64,000 nt of DNA from contig NZ_JACVOP010000002.1 of NCBI RefSeq assembly GCF_018882365.1, positions 62,001-126,000 of the forward strand, given 5' to 3'. The notes under the pieces are model-generated. The model worked only from the letters and a program-made list of their open reading frames with translations, was not told the DNA's origin and ran no database searches. The DNA comes from Polynucleobacter sp. 71A-WALBACH. GTDB lineage: Bacteria; Pseudomonadota; Gammaproteobacteria; Burkholderiales; Burkholderiaceae. A program made the translations under genes and the position numbers. This document shows, piece by piece, positions 16,506-26,065 of the stretch; the first letter of the stretch is position 1; every line of letters starts with the position of its first letter.

Positions 16506-17258
16506 TTGAATAGCATTTCACTCACAGTGAAGGAGCAGCTCGCGCCGAATGGCGTTCTGTCCGCTGCAGTGTATTTGGGTAATTTTTTACTAGTTACCGG
16601 GCAATCATCCTCTGGTGAGCCCACTGGTATCGCACCTGATATCTGTCGAGCAATTGCAAATCTTTTGGGCGTGGAGTTAAATCTCTTTGGCTTCAATACA
16701 CAGGATGAAGTTGTTGAGGCTGCGGTCAGTGGAAGGTGTGGCATTTCATTATTAGGTTCTGATCCGGCCCGTGCTCAAAAGCTTACTTTCACTCCTGCTT
16801 ATGTGGAGCTAGAGGCTAGTTACTTGGTGCCCGCTAATTCACCTATTACTGAGTTAGCGCAGGTGGACCAACCAGGAGTTCGAATTGCATCTTTTTATAA
16901 GAGTGCTTATGACCTTTGGTTGCAGCGCAATCTCAAAAATGCCAGCCTAGTTCATGCTGATAGCCTGAAAGCAAGTAATGAATTGTTTATTAGCAATAAA
17001 TTAGATGCTCTGGCGGGTTTGAAAACTGGCTTAGTTTCCGTTGCTCGAGATATTCCTGGGTCAAGAATTCTTGATGGTCAATTCACTGGAATACAGCAGG
17101 CGATTGCTACTCAAAAAACACGCCTAGAGTCGGTTGAGTTTCTGAATGCTTGTGTGCAAGAATTCATTAGGTCGGGTTTAGTGGCAGATCTCATTAGGCA
17201 ATATCAGGTCCAGGGCCTATCAGTGGCGCCACTCTCTCAAATGTCTTCAGAAAGCTAA
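16506..17258 (+). CDS. SBP_3-type substrate-binding protein without signal peptide
   Basis: 250 residues that cover a type II periplasmic binding fold: IAPDICRAIANLLGVEL, then EVVEAAVSGRCGISLLGSDPARAQKLTFTPAYVELEASYLVP, the hallmark of family 3 (polar amino acid) receptors. The TTG start at 16506 has CTGGAGA upstream, and an in-frame stop at 16476-16478 rules out a longer N-terminus. So no export signal exists in this frame. It ends one base before the Bug receptor start, implying coupled translation. It may be a cytoplasmic sensor or an enzyme of the same fold. Confidence 0.8.
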   Translation: MNSISLTVKEQLAPNGVLSAAVYLGNFLLVTGQSSSGEPTGIAPDICRAIANLLGVELNLFGFNTQDEVVEAAVSGRCGISLLGSDPARAQKLTFTPAYVELEASYLVPANSPITELAQVDQPGVRIASFYKSAYDLWLQRNLKNASLVHADSLKASNELFISNKLDALAGLKTGLVSVARDIPGSRILDGQFTGIQQAIATQKTRLESVEFLNACVQEFIRSGLVADLIRQYQVQGLSVAPLSQMSSES

Positions 17259-17259
17259 T

Positions 17260-18231
17260 ATGCAAAAGTTACTCCTAGCCCTCATTTTCGCCTCTGGTTT
17301 TTTGACTCACTCAGTCGCCATCGCTCAAGCGAATACTTATCCAAATCATCAAATTAAGATCATTTCTCCATTTGCTACGGGCGGTATTGCTGATGGGTTT
17401 TCGCGAATCATTGCTCAAGGATTAAGTGAGGCTTATGGGCAGCCGGTGATCGTAGAAAACAAAACTGGGGGCGGAGGAAATATTGGGGCTGACTTTGTGG
17501 CCAAATCACCAGCAGATGGATATACCTTGATCATGGGCAGTATTGGTACGCACGCAGTAAATCCCTACCTAGTGAAGAATATGCCCTATGACCCTCTGAA
17601 AGATTTCGTACCGGTAGCTTTTGTGCTTGATGCCGAAGGTTTATTGGCTGTTAATCCTAATGTCCCGGTAAAAAATGTTAGTGAGCTGATTGCCTATATC
17701 AAGGCAAATCCAGGGAAGGTATCTTATGGATCTGGTGGCATTGGTACTGCTAGTCATTTAGCGGGAGAACTTTTTGTTCTCACTACTAAGGTTGATATGA
17801 CCCATATTCCATATAAAGGAAATGCGTTGGCAATTACTGATTTAATCGGCGGTCAAACTCAGCTGATGTTCGCCACAATGCCTACGATTCTTCCCTATGT
17901 GAAGAGTGATAAGTTACGCGGTTTAGCGGTAACGGGCGCCTCAAGAGATCCTTCAATGCCAGATTTGCCCAGCATTAGCGAAACTCTGCCTGGATTTGAC
18001 GTCAAAAATTGGATTGGCCTATTTGCTCCCGCAGGCACTCCACCTGAAATTGTGAAGAAGCTGCATGCTGAGGTGAGCAAAATCATGCAACAGCCTGCTG
18101 TTCAAAAAAAGCTGGAGTCAGAAGGAGCAAAGTATTACGCCATGTCGCCTGAGGCTTTTGGATCATTTCAGAAGAAAGAGGCGGCCCGCTGGGGTAGGAT
18201 CATCAAAAGTGCTGGCATCAAGCCCGAATAG
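17260..18231 (+). CDS. Bug/TctC family receptor
   Basis: 323 residues with a signal peptide (MQKLLLALIFASGFLTHSVAIAQA). The mature part begins YPNHQIKIISPFATGGIADGFSRI, and has DGYTLIMGSIGTHAVNPYL, MTHIPYKGNALAITDLIGGQTQLMF and MPDLPSISE, all Bug-family marks. No TctAB membrane genes are adjacent; the upstream neighbour is the signal-less SBP_3 protein with which it appears co-translated. Ligand unknown, probably a carboxylate or aromatic acid. Confidence 0.93.
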   Translation: MQKLLLALIFASGFLTHSVAIAQANTYPNHQIKIISPFATGGIADGFSRIIAQGLSEAYGQPVIVENKTGGGGNIGADFVAKSPADGYTLIMGSIGTHAVNPYLVKNMPYDPLKDFVPVAFVLDAEGLLAVNPNVPVKNVSELIAYIKANPGKVSYGSGGIGTASHLAGELFVLTTKVDMTHIPYKGNALAITDLIGGQTQLMFATMPTILPYVKSDKLRGLAVTGASRDPSMPDLPSISETLPGFDVKNWIGLFAPAGTPPEIVKKLHAEVSKIMQQPAVQKKLESEGAKYYAMSPEAFGSFQKKEAARWGRIIKSAGIKPE

Positions 18232-18395
18232 AGTCATGATCCAAGTGGGGGTGCTTCTTCCTCACTCCGCTTATAATTGGCTAAGCGATTGAATTAAAAG
18301 AAATTTATTCTTTAAATACTGTTTTAGGTCGTTTGACAGCCCCAATTGGGTCTTGGACAATGCCTGAGGTGGTTTGATTCAAGCCATTTCTTCCG

Positions 18396-19043
18396 ATGAC
18401 AGCCATTAACTCCTCCCTTCCAGAATCTTCAGTAGCGACCCTTGAGGCTAGGGGGATTGCCTGTGTGCGAGGTGAGCGAGAGCTGTTTTCGGGATTGAAT
18501 TTCCAGATATCTAAAGGTCAGTGTCTGCATATTCGTGGGGAGAACGGCGTTGGTAAAACGAGTCTTTTACGACTACTTACCGGCTTAGCTTCCCCTGAGT
18601 CTGGAGAGATCTTATGGAATAGCCGGTCCATCAAAAAAGAAGCGTCGGAATATCGCAGTAAACTTTTATTCTTGGGTCATCGCGATGCGCTGAAAGAGGA
18701 TCTGAGTGCGCTTGAAAATTTGCGCATGTATGCAGCGATTGATGGCATTACGCTTTCGGAGCAAGATACTTTTTCTTCCTTGTGGCGCTTTGGTCTTAAG
18801 GGGCGCGAAGATCTACCTGTAAATTGCTTGTCCGCTGGCCAGAAAAAACGTGTCTTAATGGCTCGCATGCTGACGCGACGGGCGCAAGTGTGGATTTTGG
18901 ATGAACCCTTCAATGCCTTGGACACTCACGCAGTGCAGGAGTTACAAGCTTTGATAGCTGAGCATCTTGAAGATGATGGGTTGGTAGTGCTAACGAGCCA
19001 TCAACCTTTGGCCATTTCGGGTTTGCGAGTGTTAGATCTATGA
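18396..19043 (+). CDS. ccmA: Heme exporter ATPase CcmA
   Basis: 215 residues. ABC ATPase with Walker A GENGVGKT (48-55), signature LSAGQ (145-149), Walker B VWILDE (165-170) and switch histidine in TSHQP. CcmA drives release of holo-CcmE from CcmC in System I cytochrome c maturation, at the cytoplasmic face of CcmB and CcmC. It is first in the ccm operon; ATGA overlap with ccmB. The 164-base leader before it contains an AT-rich hairpin (AAAGAA...TTCTTT near 18297-18316) but no FNR site that I can see. Confidence 0.96.
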   Translation: MTAINSSLPESSVATLEARGIACVRGERELFSGLNFQISKGQCLHIRGENGVGKTSLLRLLTGLASPESGEILWNSRSIKKEASEYRSKLLFLGHRDALKEDLSALENLRMYAAIDGITLSEQDTFSSLWRFGLKGREDLPVNCLSAGQKKRVLMARMLTRRAQVWILDEPFNALDTHAVQELQALIAEHLEDDGLVVLTSHQPLAISGLRVLDL

Positions 19044-19705
19044 ATGCCTTTTTTGCCATAGTCCATCGCGATTTATTGCTTGTGATGCGTCGCAAGAGTG
19101 AGGTTTTGACTGCGTTATTTTTTTTCGTCATTGTGACTAGCTTGTTCCCACTCGGTATTGGCGCTGATACTGCGTTACTCAGAAAAATTGCGCCTGGCGT
19201 TATTTGGGTTGCCGCCTTGCTGTCTACATTACTTGGTTTGCAGCGGATGTTCGCAGCTGATTACGCTGACGGTACTTTAGAACAATTAATTTTGTCCCCC
19301 AATACATTTACGGTATTGGTATTTGGGAAGATTTTTGCTCATTGGTTGGTCTGCGGTTTGCCCTTAGTTTTGCTGGCACCTGTGATTGGCATTCAATTCG
19401 ATTTGGATGTCCAGTCTTTGAAAGTGTTGATGGCGGCCTTATTACTGGGAACACCAGTTTTATCCTTACTGGGCTCGATTGGCGCAGCCCTAACGCTGGG
19501 AGTGAGGGGTGGTAGTGTATTGATGAGTCTTCTGATCTTGCCACTCTACATCCCTGTATTGATTTTTGGGGCGGGTGCCGTGTACGCCAGTAGTGTTGGA
19601 CTGGATATCACAGGACATTTTTCGCTATTGGGCGCTTTATTCATTTTGGCATTAGCATTTGTGCCTTGGGTTAGTGCTAATGCAGTAAAGATTGCTATCG
19701 AATGA
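19040..19705 (+). CDS. ccmB: Heme exporter membrane protein CcmB
   Basis: 221 residues, six predicted membrane helices, with the early QRMFAADYADGTLEQLILSP segment that marks CcmB. It is the membrane subunit of the CcmABCD complex that handles heme-loaded CcmE. Its start overlaps the ccmA stop and its stop overlaps the ccmC start, both as ATGA, so translation is coupled. Confidence 0.96.
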   Translation: MNAFFAIVHRDLLLVMRRKSEVLTALFFFVIVTSLFPLGIGADTALLRKIAPGVIWVAALLSTLLGLQRMFAADYADGTLEQLILSPNTFTVLVFGKIFAHWLVCGLPLVLLAPVIGIQFDLDVQSLKVLMAALLLGTPVLSLLGSIGAALTLGVRGGSVLMSLLILPLYIPVLIFGAGAVYASSVGLDITGHFSLLGALFILALAFVPWVSANAVKIAIE

Positions 19706-20472
19706 GTAATGTAAATAATTTATCTTCTAGTCGTGTCGTGAACTGGTTCAAATTCTCGAGCCCAAGCACCTTTTATCCGCTGGCTGGAAAAATGATTCCC
19801 TGGTTCTGGGCGCTTTGTTTTATCTTTGGGGCTGCTGGCTTGTGGGTGAGTTTTTTTGTTGCGCCCGTAGATGCCGTGCAAGGCCAGGGCTATCGTATTA
19901 TTTTTATTCATGTACCCGCTTCTTGGATGTCCATGTTTATCTATTTAGTCATGGCTGCTTGGGCGGGATTGGGTTTGGTATTTAATGCTCGCCTATCTGC
20001 CATGATGGCGCAGGCCTTGGCTCCTATCGGGGCTTGGATGGCTTTCCTATCCTTATGGACGGGCGCCTTTTGGGGCAAGCCCATGTGGGGCGCCTGGTGG
20101 GTATGGGATGCGCGTTTAACTTCTGAGTTAATTCTGCTGTTTTTGTATCTTGGATTTATCGCTTTGCAAGCCTCTATTGATAGTGCCCGCCGTGCTGATA
20201 AAGCAGGTGCGATCTTAGCCTTAGTTGGCGTCGTAAACGTGCCTATTATTTATTTTTCAGTGAAATGGTGGAACACTTTGCATCAAGGCGCCTCTGTTTC
20301 ATTAACTAAGGCTCCGGCCATGGCTCAGACAATGCTCTGGGGAATGTTGTTGATGGCCTTATGCCTTTGGATGTACTCAATCGCAGTAGGGTTAATGCGT
20401 GTACGCGCCATCATCTTGGAGCGCGAGGCCCATACTGATTGGGTTAAGCAATTAAATGAGGTAAAGCGTTAA
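19702..20472 (+). CDS. ccmC: Heme export protein CcmC
   Basis: 256 residues, six membrane helices. The tryptophan-rich WWD loop WGKPMWGAWWVWDARLTSEL lies near residues 115-134, and external heme-ligand histidines are in IFIHVPASW and WWNTLHQG. CcmC presents heme to CcmE in the periplasm. The stop TAA shares its last base with the ccmD ATG. Confidence 0.97.
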   Translation: MSNVNNLSSSRVVNWFKFSSPSTFYPLAGKMIPWFWALCFIFGAAGLWVSFFVAPVDAVQGQGYRIIFIHVPASWMSMFIYLVMAAWAGLGLVFNARLSAMMAQALAPIGAWMAFLSLWTGAFWGKPMWGAWWVWDARLTSELILLFLYLGFIALQASIDSARRADKAGAILALVGVVNVPIIYFSVKWWNTLHQGASVSLTKAPAMAQTMLWGMLLMALCLWMYSIAVGLMRVRAIILEREAHTDWVKQLNEVKR

Positions 20473-20660
20473 TGTGGAATAGTCCGGCTGAATTCTTTGC
20501 AATGGGTGGTTATGCTCTATATGTATGGTGCAGTTTTGGTGTGTGCGCCCTAGTGCTCTTGCTTGAGCCCTTAGCTATTCGAGCGCGACATAGGGTAATT
20601 GTGCGAAGGCTTCAGCGCGAAGTGATGGTAGAACAGTTTGATCAAAAGGGTAGCAAGTGA
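20472..20660 (+). CDS. ccmD: Heme exporter small subunit CcmD
   Basis: 62 residues with one membrane helix ([21 protein letters not shown]) followed by a basic tail ([14 protein letters not shown]), the standard CcmD layout. CcmD binds CcmC-CcmE and is needed to release CcmE. Position between ccmC and ccmE confirms it. Confidence 0.93.
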   Translation: MWNSPAEFFAMGGYALYVWCSFGVCALVLLLEPLAIRARHRVIVRRLQREVMVEQFDQKGSK

Positions 20661-21091
20661 AACCAAGACATAAACGAGCAGCCATAATTGTTGGCGCACT
20701 CATTGCCATTGGTATCGCGGCAGTATTAATTTTGAACGCACTCAACAGTAATATTGCTCTATACGTTACCCCTAGCGAAGTAGCTGCTGGCAAGTCGCCT
20801 TCTGGACAGGTCTTTCGAATTGGTGGCATGGTCAAGGATGGTTCGGTCAAACGTGATGGTTTAACGGTGCACTTTGTCATTACCGATATGGTGAAAGATA
20901 TTCCCGTTGCGTATACGGGTATTCTTCCGGATTTATTTAAAGAGGGTAAGGGCGCAGTCATCCAAGGTCGACTCAACCCAAATGGACAATTTATTGCTAG
21001 CGAAGTATTGGCTAAGCATGATGAAAACTATATGCCTCCAGAGGCTAAGCATGCCTTAGAGCAAGCTCAAAAAAATGGAAGTAAACAATGA
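20657..21091 (+). CDS. ccmE: Heme chaperone CcmE
   Basis: 144 residues: an N-terminal membrane anchor (residues 8-28), then the OB-fold. The covalent heme-binding histidine is H121 within [11 protein letters not shown], with tyrosine Y125. The start codon is GTG and overlaps the ccmD stop (GTGA). CcmE carries heme from CcmC to the CcmFH lyase in the periplasm. Confidence 0.97.
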   Translation: MKPRHKRAAIIVGALIAIGIAAVLILNALNSNIALYVTPSEVAAGKSPSGQVFRIGGMVKDGSVKRDGLTVHFVITDMVKDIPVAYTGILPDLFKEGKGAVIQGRLNPNGQFIASEVLAKHDENYMPPEAKHALEQAQKNGSKQ

Positions 21092-23007
21092 TTCCTGAGT
21101 TTGGGCATTACGCATTAATTCTGGCCTTGTGCATCGCCATCATCCAGGGAATACTTCCATTGGTCGGCGCACATCAAGGTCGCCGTGAATGGATTTTTTT
21201 AGCTAGACCAGCCGCGCAAACGGTTTTCTTATTGCTGGCAATTTCGTTCACGATTTTGGCCTGGAGTTTTTATGCCAATGATTTTTCTGTTCTCTACGTT
21301 GCGGAACATTCAAATTCACAAATGCCGGTCATTTATCGCTTAGGTGCGGTATGGGGTGGTCATGAAGGTTCCTTGTTATTGTGGATCTTCTTGTTATCTA
21401 CTTGGACATTTTTGGTTGCTCAGCTTTCTAAGTCGCTTGATGAGTTTATGGTGGCTCGGGTGATCGGTGTATTGGGTTTGGTAACTACTGGCCTGCTCTT
21501 ATTTGTTCTCACCACCTCCAATCCTTTTGAAAGACTTTTGCCTGCCGCGCAAGATGGACGCTCCTTAAATCCACTCTTACAAGATCCGGGATTGGTGTTT
21601 CATCCGCCAATGTTGTATATGGGTTATGTTGGTTTCTCGGTAGCGTTTGCGTTTGCAATTGCCTCTTTATTGTCTGGTCGTCTCGATGCGGCTTGGGCGC
21701 GTTGGTCGCGTCCTTGGACGACGGCTGCTTGGGTATTTTTAACTCTCGGTATTGCATTAGGTTCTTGGTGGGCATATTACGAATTAGGTTGGGGTGGCTG
21801 GTGGTTTTGGGATCCCGTAGAGAACGCTTCATTTATTCCTTGGTTAGTTGGAACTGCATTACTCCATTCTTTAGCAGTTACTGAGAAGCGCGGCGGCTTT
21901 AAGAGTTGGACGGTATTGTTGGCGATTACGGCTTTTTCACTTTCACTCCTGGGAACCTTCTTAGTGCGCTCTGGTGTACTCACGTCAGTTCACGCATTTG
22001 CGACTGATCCGAAGCGCGGCATCTTTATTTTGATTTTCTTGGTGTTGGTAGTGGGCTCCTCCTTAACGCTCTACGCTTGGCGCGCACCCAAGAGTTCGCT
22101 TGGTGGCAAGTTCAGCTTAAGCTCGCGCGAAACCTTTATCTTGCTCGGTAATGTTTTCTTGGTGGTATCTGCCGCATCAGTACTTTTGGGTACGCTCTAC
22201 CCCTTGTTGATTGATGCTCTGCATTTAGGAAAAATCTCAGTAGGGCCTCCATACTTTAATAGCGTCTTTGTGCCCATCATGATCCCTCTGTTGGTCTTAA
22301 TGGGAATTGGGCCTTGGACTAGTTGGAAGAATTCTAATCTCGTGGATGTTGTGAAGCGTCTATGGATCGCAGCCCTAGTAGCGGTGATTGCCGCGGCTTT
22401 GATTCCATTTGCAATGGGTGAATTTACTTGGCTTAGCAGCCTTGGTTTCTTGCTCGCTTTCTGGGTAATTACTTCAGGCGTTTTGCAGATTATTCGCCAA
22501 GCAAAAGCGGGTAAGCCAACACGTTCATTTATTGGTATGCAGGTAGCGCATCTCGGTATAGCGGTGTTTGTCATTGGCGTCACTATGGTGGGCGCCTATC
22601 AAGAAGAGAAAGATGTGCGAATGCTTGCAGGAGAAAGCGTTAGTGTCGGTGGTTACCAAATTCAGCTTCAAGGTGTCAACACTGTTCCTGGGCCAAACTA
22701 CAAAGCTATGCGAGGTACCTTCTTGTTGACCCGCAATGGCAAATTGGAAGCCACGATGTATCCAGAAAAGCGCAGTTACTTCTCATCAACAATGCCAATG
22801 ACTGAGGCGGCGATTGATGCGGGCCTGACTAGAGATATCTACGTTTCATTAGGTGAGGAACTAGAAGATAAGGCATGGGCAGTGCGGGTCTATTACAAGC
22901 CTTTTGTTGATTGGATTTGGGGCGGTTGTTTGTTGATGGCCTTGGGTGGTATCTTGGCGATGTCAGATAAACGTTATCGTATGAAATTGCGGAAAGTTGT
23001 GGCATGA
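21088..23007 (+). CDS. ccmF: Cytochrome c heme lyase subunit CcmF
   Basis: 639 residues, about fifteen membrane segments. The WWD motif block [22 protein letters not shown] lies near residue 230-252, preceded by [11 protein letters not shown] and [12 protein letters not shown] with the conserved histidines. CcmF takes heme from CcmE, reduces it and attaches it to apocytochrome together with CcmH and CcmI. ATGA overlaps on both sides. Confidence 0.97.
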   Translation: MIPEFGHYALILALCIAIIQGILPLVGAHQGRREWIFLARPAAQTVFLLLAISFTILAWSFYANDFSVLYVAEHSNSQMPVIYRLGAVWGGHEGSLLLWIFLLSTWTFLVAQLSKSLDEFMVARVIGVLGLVTTGLLLFVLTTSNPFERLLPAAQDGRSLNPLLQDPGLVFHPPMLYMGYVGFSVAFAFAIASLLSGRLDAAWARWSRPWTTAAWVFLTLGIALGSWWAYYELGWGGWWFWDPVENASFIPWLVGTALLHSLAVTEKRGGFKSWTVLLAITAFSLSLLGTFLVRSGVLTSVHAFATDPKRGIFILIFLVLVVGSSLTLYAWRAPKSSLGGKFSLSSRETFILLGNVFLVVSAASVLLGTLYPLLIDALHLGKISVGPPYFNSVFVPIMIPLLVLMGIGPWTSWKNSNLVDVVKRLWIAALVAVIAAALIPFAMGEFTWLSSLGFLLAFWVITSGVLQIIRQAKAGKPTRSFIGMQVAHLGIAVFVIGVTMVGAYQEEKDVRMLAGESVSVGGYQIQLQGVNTVPGPNYKAMRGTFLLTRNGKLEATMYPEKRSYFSSTMPMTEAAIDAGLTRDIYVSLGEELEDKAWAVRVYYKPFVDWIWGGCLLMALGGILAMSDKRYRMKLRKVVA

Positions 23008-23528
23008 AGGCGAAGTTTTTAATTCCACTTCTCTTATTTGTGATCTTGGTGGGATTTTTGGCGGTAGGTCTAAATCGTGATCCGCATGAAGTGCCTTCGC
23101 CACTGATTGGTAAGCAAGCACCTGCCTTTGAAATACCACAATTGGCAGACCCCCAAAAAACCTTTTCGCCTGAAAGTATGAAAGGTAAGCCCTGGATTTT
23201 GAATGTATGGGCTTCTTGGTGTGTTGCCTGCCGTGAAGAGCATCCTGTTTTAGTTGAATTGGGCAAGCTACAGGTCGCGCCGATTATTGGATTGGATTAC
23301 AAAGACAAGCGTGACGATGCCATGGCTATGCTTGCTCGCCAAGGCAACCCGTACTCTTTATCTGCATTTGATGCTAATGGCCGAGTAGGGATTGATTACG
23401 GTGTTTATGGGGTTCCAGAGACATATGTGATTGATAAAGCTGGCGTGATTCGATTTAAGCATATTGGCCCGATCACTATGGAATTACTCAATCAAAAGAT
23501 TATTCCCCTCTTGGGTGAGCTCAAGTGA
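23004..23528 (+). CDS. ccmG: Thiol-disulfide oxidoreductase CcmG/DsbE
   Basis: 174 residues with an N-terminal membrane anchor, thioredoxin fold, active site WCVAC (C73 and C76) and the cis-proline segment GVYGVPETYVID. CcmG keeps the apocytochrome or CcmH cysteines reduced in the periplasm, using electrons from a DsbD/CcdA protein that is not in this window. Confidence 0.96.
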   Translation: MKAKFLIPLLLFVILVGFLAVGLNRDPHEVPSPLIGKQAPAFEIPQLADPQKTFSPESMKGKPWILNVWASWCVACREEHPVLVELGKLQVAPIIGLDYKDKRDDAMAMLARQGNPYSLSAFDANGRVGIDYGVYGVPETYVIDKAGVIRFKHIGPITMELLNQKIIPLLGELK

Positions 23529-24028
23529 GATTGAACAAGCTCTCTCTATCCACTCTTGCGATCTTGGTAATGGCTTGCGCAATGAATATCGCTTTAGCTA
23601 AAGATGCTGCTCCGCTTGCGGATGACCCAATTACTGAGCAGCGTCTCATTGCCATTTCTGAAGAAATGCGTTGCCTAGTTTGCCAAAATGAATCTCTGGC
23701 GGGCTCTCGTTCTGATTTAGCAAATGACTTACGTCGAGAAATTCGGATTCTCATTAATGAGGGTAAGACGGACGAGCAAATTCGGAGTTTTATGGTGGAG
23801 CGTTATGGCGATTTTGTTTTATATCGTCCGCCTGTGAAGCCAATCACCTGGCTCCTTTGGATAGGCCCCTTTGTTATTTTGCTTGCCGGCATTATTGGTT
23901 TAATGGTTTATCTACGCCGTAGAAATCAAAGCATCCCGAGTACCACGCTATCCGCAGAGGACAACCGCCGTATTGATGCGCTACTTCAGGATACAAAATC
24001 CAGCTCAACAGAGAATGTACATGACTAG
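23525..24028 (+). CDS. ccmH: Cytochrome c-type biogenesis protein CcmH
   Basis: 167 residues, GTG start overlapping the ccmG stop. A signal peptide precedes the redox motif MRCLVCQNESLAGS (C50 and C53), then DLRREIRILINEGKTDEQIRSFMVERYGDFVLYRPP and a membrane helix at about 108-130. This is the short CcmH (CcmL/CycL-like) form; the TPR part is the separate ccmI gene. Confidence 0.96.
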   Translation: MRLNKLSLSTLAILVMACAMNIALAKDAAPLADDPITEQRLIAISEEMRCLVCQNESLAGSRSDLANDLRREIRILINEGKTDEQIRSFMVERYGDFVLYRPPVKPITWLLWIGPFVILLAGIIGLMVYLRRRNQSIPSTTLSAEDNRRIDALLQDTKSSSTENVHD

Positions 24029-25211
24029 TTTTTTAATATCCGCTCTCCTTTTGCTGATCTTGGTGCTGGTGTTATTGCTGCGCCCATTCTTCTTCCCAGC
24101 GAAAGAGTCCGCTACTTCACGTCGCCAGATGAATGCAGCTATTTATCGTGAAGAGCTCGATAAGCTTGAGGCCGATCGTTTAGTGGGTGCTGTTGATGCG
24201 AATAGCTATGAGCAAGCTCACGCGGAAATGCGTCAACGTCTTTTTCAAGATACTGATGAGGCGGATGACCTTGCGGTATTGGGTTCCCCAAAGAAAACCA
24301 TCATTGGAGTTTGCCTTTTTGTAGTGTTGCTCTCAGCAGGCTCTTATTTTTACCTTGGCGATGCCCCTCGAATTGCTGAAAAGAGTGCTGAAAAGCCAAT
24401 GACTCAAGAGTCTGTGGAAAAGATGGTTGCGGAGTTTGCGGCCAAAATGGAAAAAGAGCCGGATAACTTGAAGGGTTGGGCCATGTTGGCTCGGTCTTAC
24501 CGAATTTTGGGTCGCAATGCTGAGGCTGAAAAAGCCTATGCTCGTGCAGGTGCGTTTGTAGATGCTGATCCGCAATTATTGGCTGATTACGCTGATGTAC
24601 TAGCGGCTAATGCGAATGGTAATTTTGCTGGTAGACCGCAACAGCTGATCAATAAAGCGCTAGCATTAGATCCTAATAATTTACTTGCTCTATGGCTCTC
24701 TGGAACTGCGGCTTTTAATGCGCAAAACTATAAAGTAGCAGTGCAGTCTTGGGAAAAGCTAGCAAAGCAATTACCTGCCGAAACAGATGAGGCGCGCGCT
24801 ATTGCTACTTCTATTGCCGAAGCTCGGAGTAAGGGCGGGCTTGCGCCAGCTAGTGCACCAGCGATCAGTAATCAAGGGGTGAGCGGACAGGTGGGGATTG
24901 CAGCTGAGCTGAGTAACAAAATTAAAGCCGGTGATGTTTTGATGGTGATTGCACGCAAGCCAGGGGAGCGTATGCCGGTAGCGGTTCTTAAAACTGCAGT
25001 GACTACTTTTCCAATGAGCTTTGTTCTCAATGATGCTTTAGCAATGAGCCCGAATGCCTTGATTTCTCAATTGCCCGAAGTGTTAATTGAAGTACGCATC
25101 TCCAAAACAGGTATGGCAATGCCAGAATCTGGTGACCTGATATCTACGCCTCAAACGATTAAGGTGGGCACGACCAATGCCCGCCTAATGATCAATCAAG
25201 TCAGGCCTTAA
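24021..25211 (+). CDS. ccmI: Cytochrome c biogenesis TPR protein CcmI
   Basis: 396 residues from ATG 24021; an upstream in-frame start at 23973 lies inside ccmH. Two membrane helices (residues about 3-22 and 93-113) flank a cytoplasmic loop. A periplasmic TPR region follows (GWAMLARSYRILGRNAEAEKAY; LLALWLSGTAAFNAQNYKVAVQSWEKL) and then a C-terminal beta domain. CcmI holds the apocytochrome C-terminus for the heme lyase. It overlaps ccmH by 8 bases, and its stop touches the convergent SDR gene with no spacer. Confidence 0.94.
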   Translation: MTSFLISALLLLILVLVLLLRPFFFPAKESATSRRQMNAAIYREELDKLEADRLVGAVDANSYEQAHAEMRQRLFQDTDEADDLAVLGSPKKTIIGVCLFVVLLSAGSYFYLGDAPRIAEKSAEKPMTQESVEKMVAEFAAKMEKEPDNLKGWAMLARSYRILGRNAEAEKAYARAGAFVDADPQLLADYADVLAANANGNFAGRPQQLINKALALDPNNLLALWLSGTAAFNAQNYKVAVQSWEKLAKQLPAETDEARAIATSIAEARSKGGLAPASAPAISNQGVSGQVGIAAELSNKIKAGDVLMVIARKPGERMPVAVLKTAVTTFPMSFVLNDALAMSPNALISQLPEVLIEVRISKTGMAMPESGDLISTPQTIKVGTTNARLMINQVRP

Positions 25212-25985
25212 TTAGCCCCGACCAACAAATGGCATGTTGGTTGCCATGATGGTCATCGACAAAATATTGCTCTCTAGGGGTAGTTGGGCCATATGAAGGA
25301 CTGCTTGACCGACGTGATCTACATCCATTAACGGCTCTACCTTTTTTGAGCCATCTGGCTGCAAAATTCCAGCAGCCATGGGGATAGTCATTTCTGTACC
25401 CGCATTGCCAATATCGATTTGACCGCAGGCAATATTAAATGGACGGCCATCCAAAGCAATGGATTTAGTCAATCCAGTAATGGCATGCTTAGTGGCTGAA
25501 TAGGGCGCAGACATCGGGCGCGGCGCATGCGCAGAGATAGAACCATTATTAATGATTCTGCCTCCTTGAGGTGATTGCAACTTCATCATCCGAATAGCCT
25601 CTTGCGAACACAGAAAGGCTCCGCAGAGATTGGCGTTGACTACATTCATCCACTGTTCATAGCTCAGCTCTTCCATGGGTATTGCTGGAGCCCCCATGCC
25701 AGCATTATTAAAGAGCACATCAATACGGCCAAATTGTTTTTGGATTTCTGAAAATAGGTGTTTGACTTCTTCCGGTCTACCTACATCACAAGCAATAGCC
25801 CGGCAGTTTTGATTGTTTCCGCCTATATCTTGGATTGCGTGATTGAGCTTCTCAAGATTTCTACCGGTCAGGACAACGCAAAAGCCACCCTGTAAAAGTG
25901 CTTTTGCTGCTGCCTTGCCAATACCCGTTCCAGCTCCTGTAACTAGAGCTACCTTATTGGGGCTTGAGTTCATTGTGATCCTCAT
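25212..25985 (-). CDS. SDR family oxidoreductase
   Basis: 257 residues (253 if the second Met at 25973 is used). Classical [15 protein letters not shown] near residue 17-28, NNAGMG near 94, catalytic serine in NNGSISA, YSATK at about 160. Also present is the family's typical [18 protein letters not shown] segment. Probably reduces a ketone or oxidises an alcohol with NAD(P); substrate unknown. It is a single-gene unit lying tail to tail with ccmI. Confidence 0.92.
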   Translation of the reverse strand: MRITMNSSPNKVALVTGAGTGIGKAAAKALLQGGFCVVLTGRNLEKLNHAIQDIGGNNQNCRAIACDVGRPEEVKHLFSEIQKQFGRIDVLFNNAGMGAPAIPMEELSYEQWMNVVNANLCGAFLCSQEAIRMMKLQSPQGGRIINNGSISAHAPRPMSAPYSATKHAITGLTKSIALDGRPFNIACGQIDIGNAGTEMTIPMAAGILQPDGSKKVEPLMDVDHVGQAVLHMAQLPLESNILSMTIMATNMPFVGRG

Positions 25986-26065
25986 GGTTCTTTGAAAACC
26001 CCCATCTTATCCCGAAATAATTCGAATGAATTCAATCTGCTCCCGATCCTTGGGCTCGGGGCATA

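Noticed and set aside
20638..20645. TTGATCAA near the ccmD 3' end
   Set aside because: Both FNR half-sites abut without the 4-base spacer and lie inside a coding region.
26042..26060. CCCGA...TCGGG hairpin before the TAXI-like gene
   Set aside because: Only five base pairs; mentioned with the gene but too weak to list as a regulatory element.
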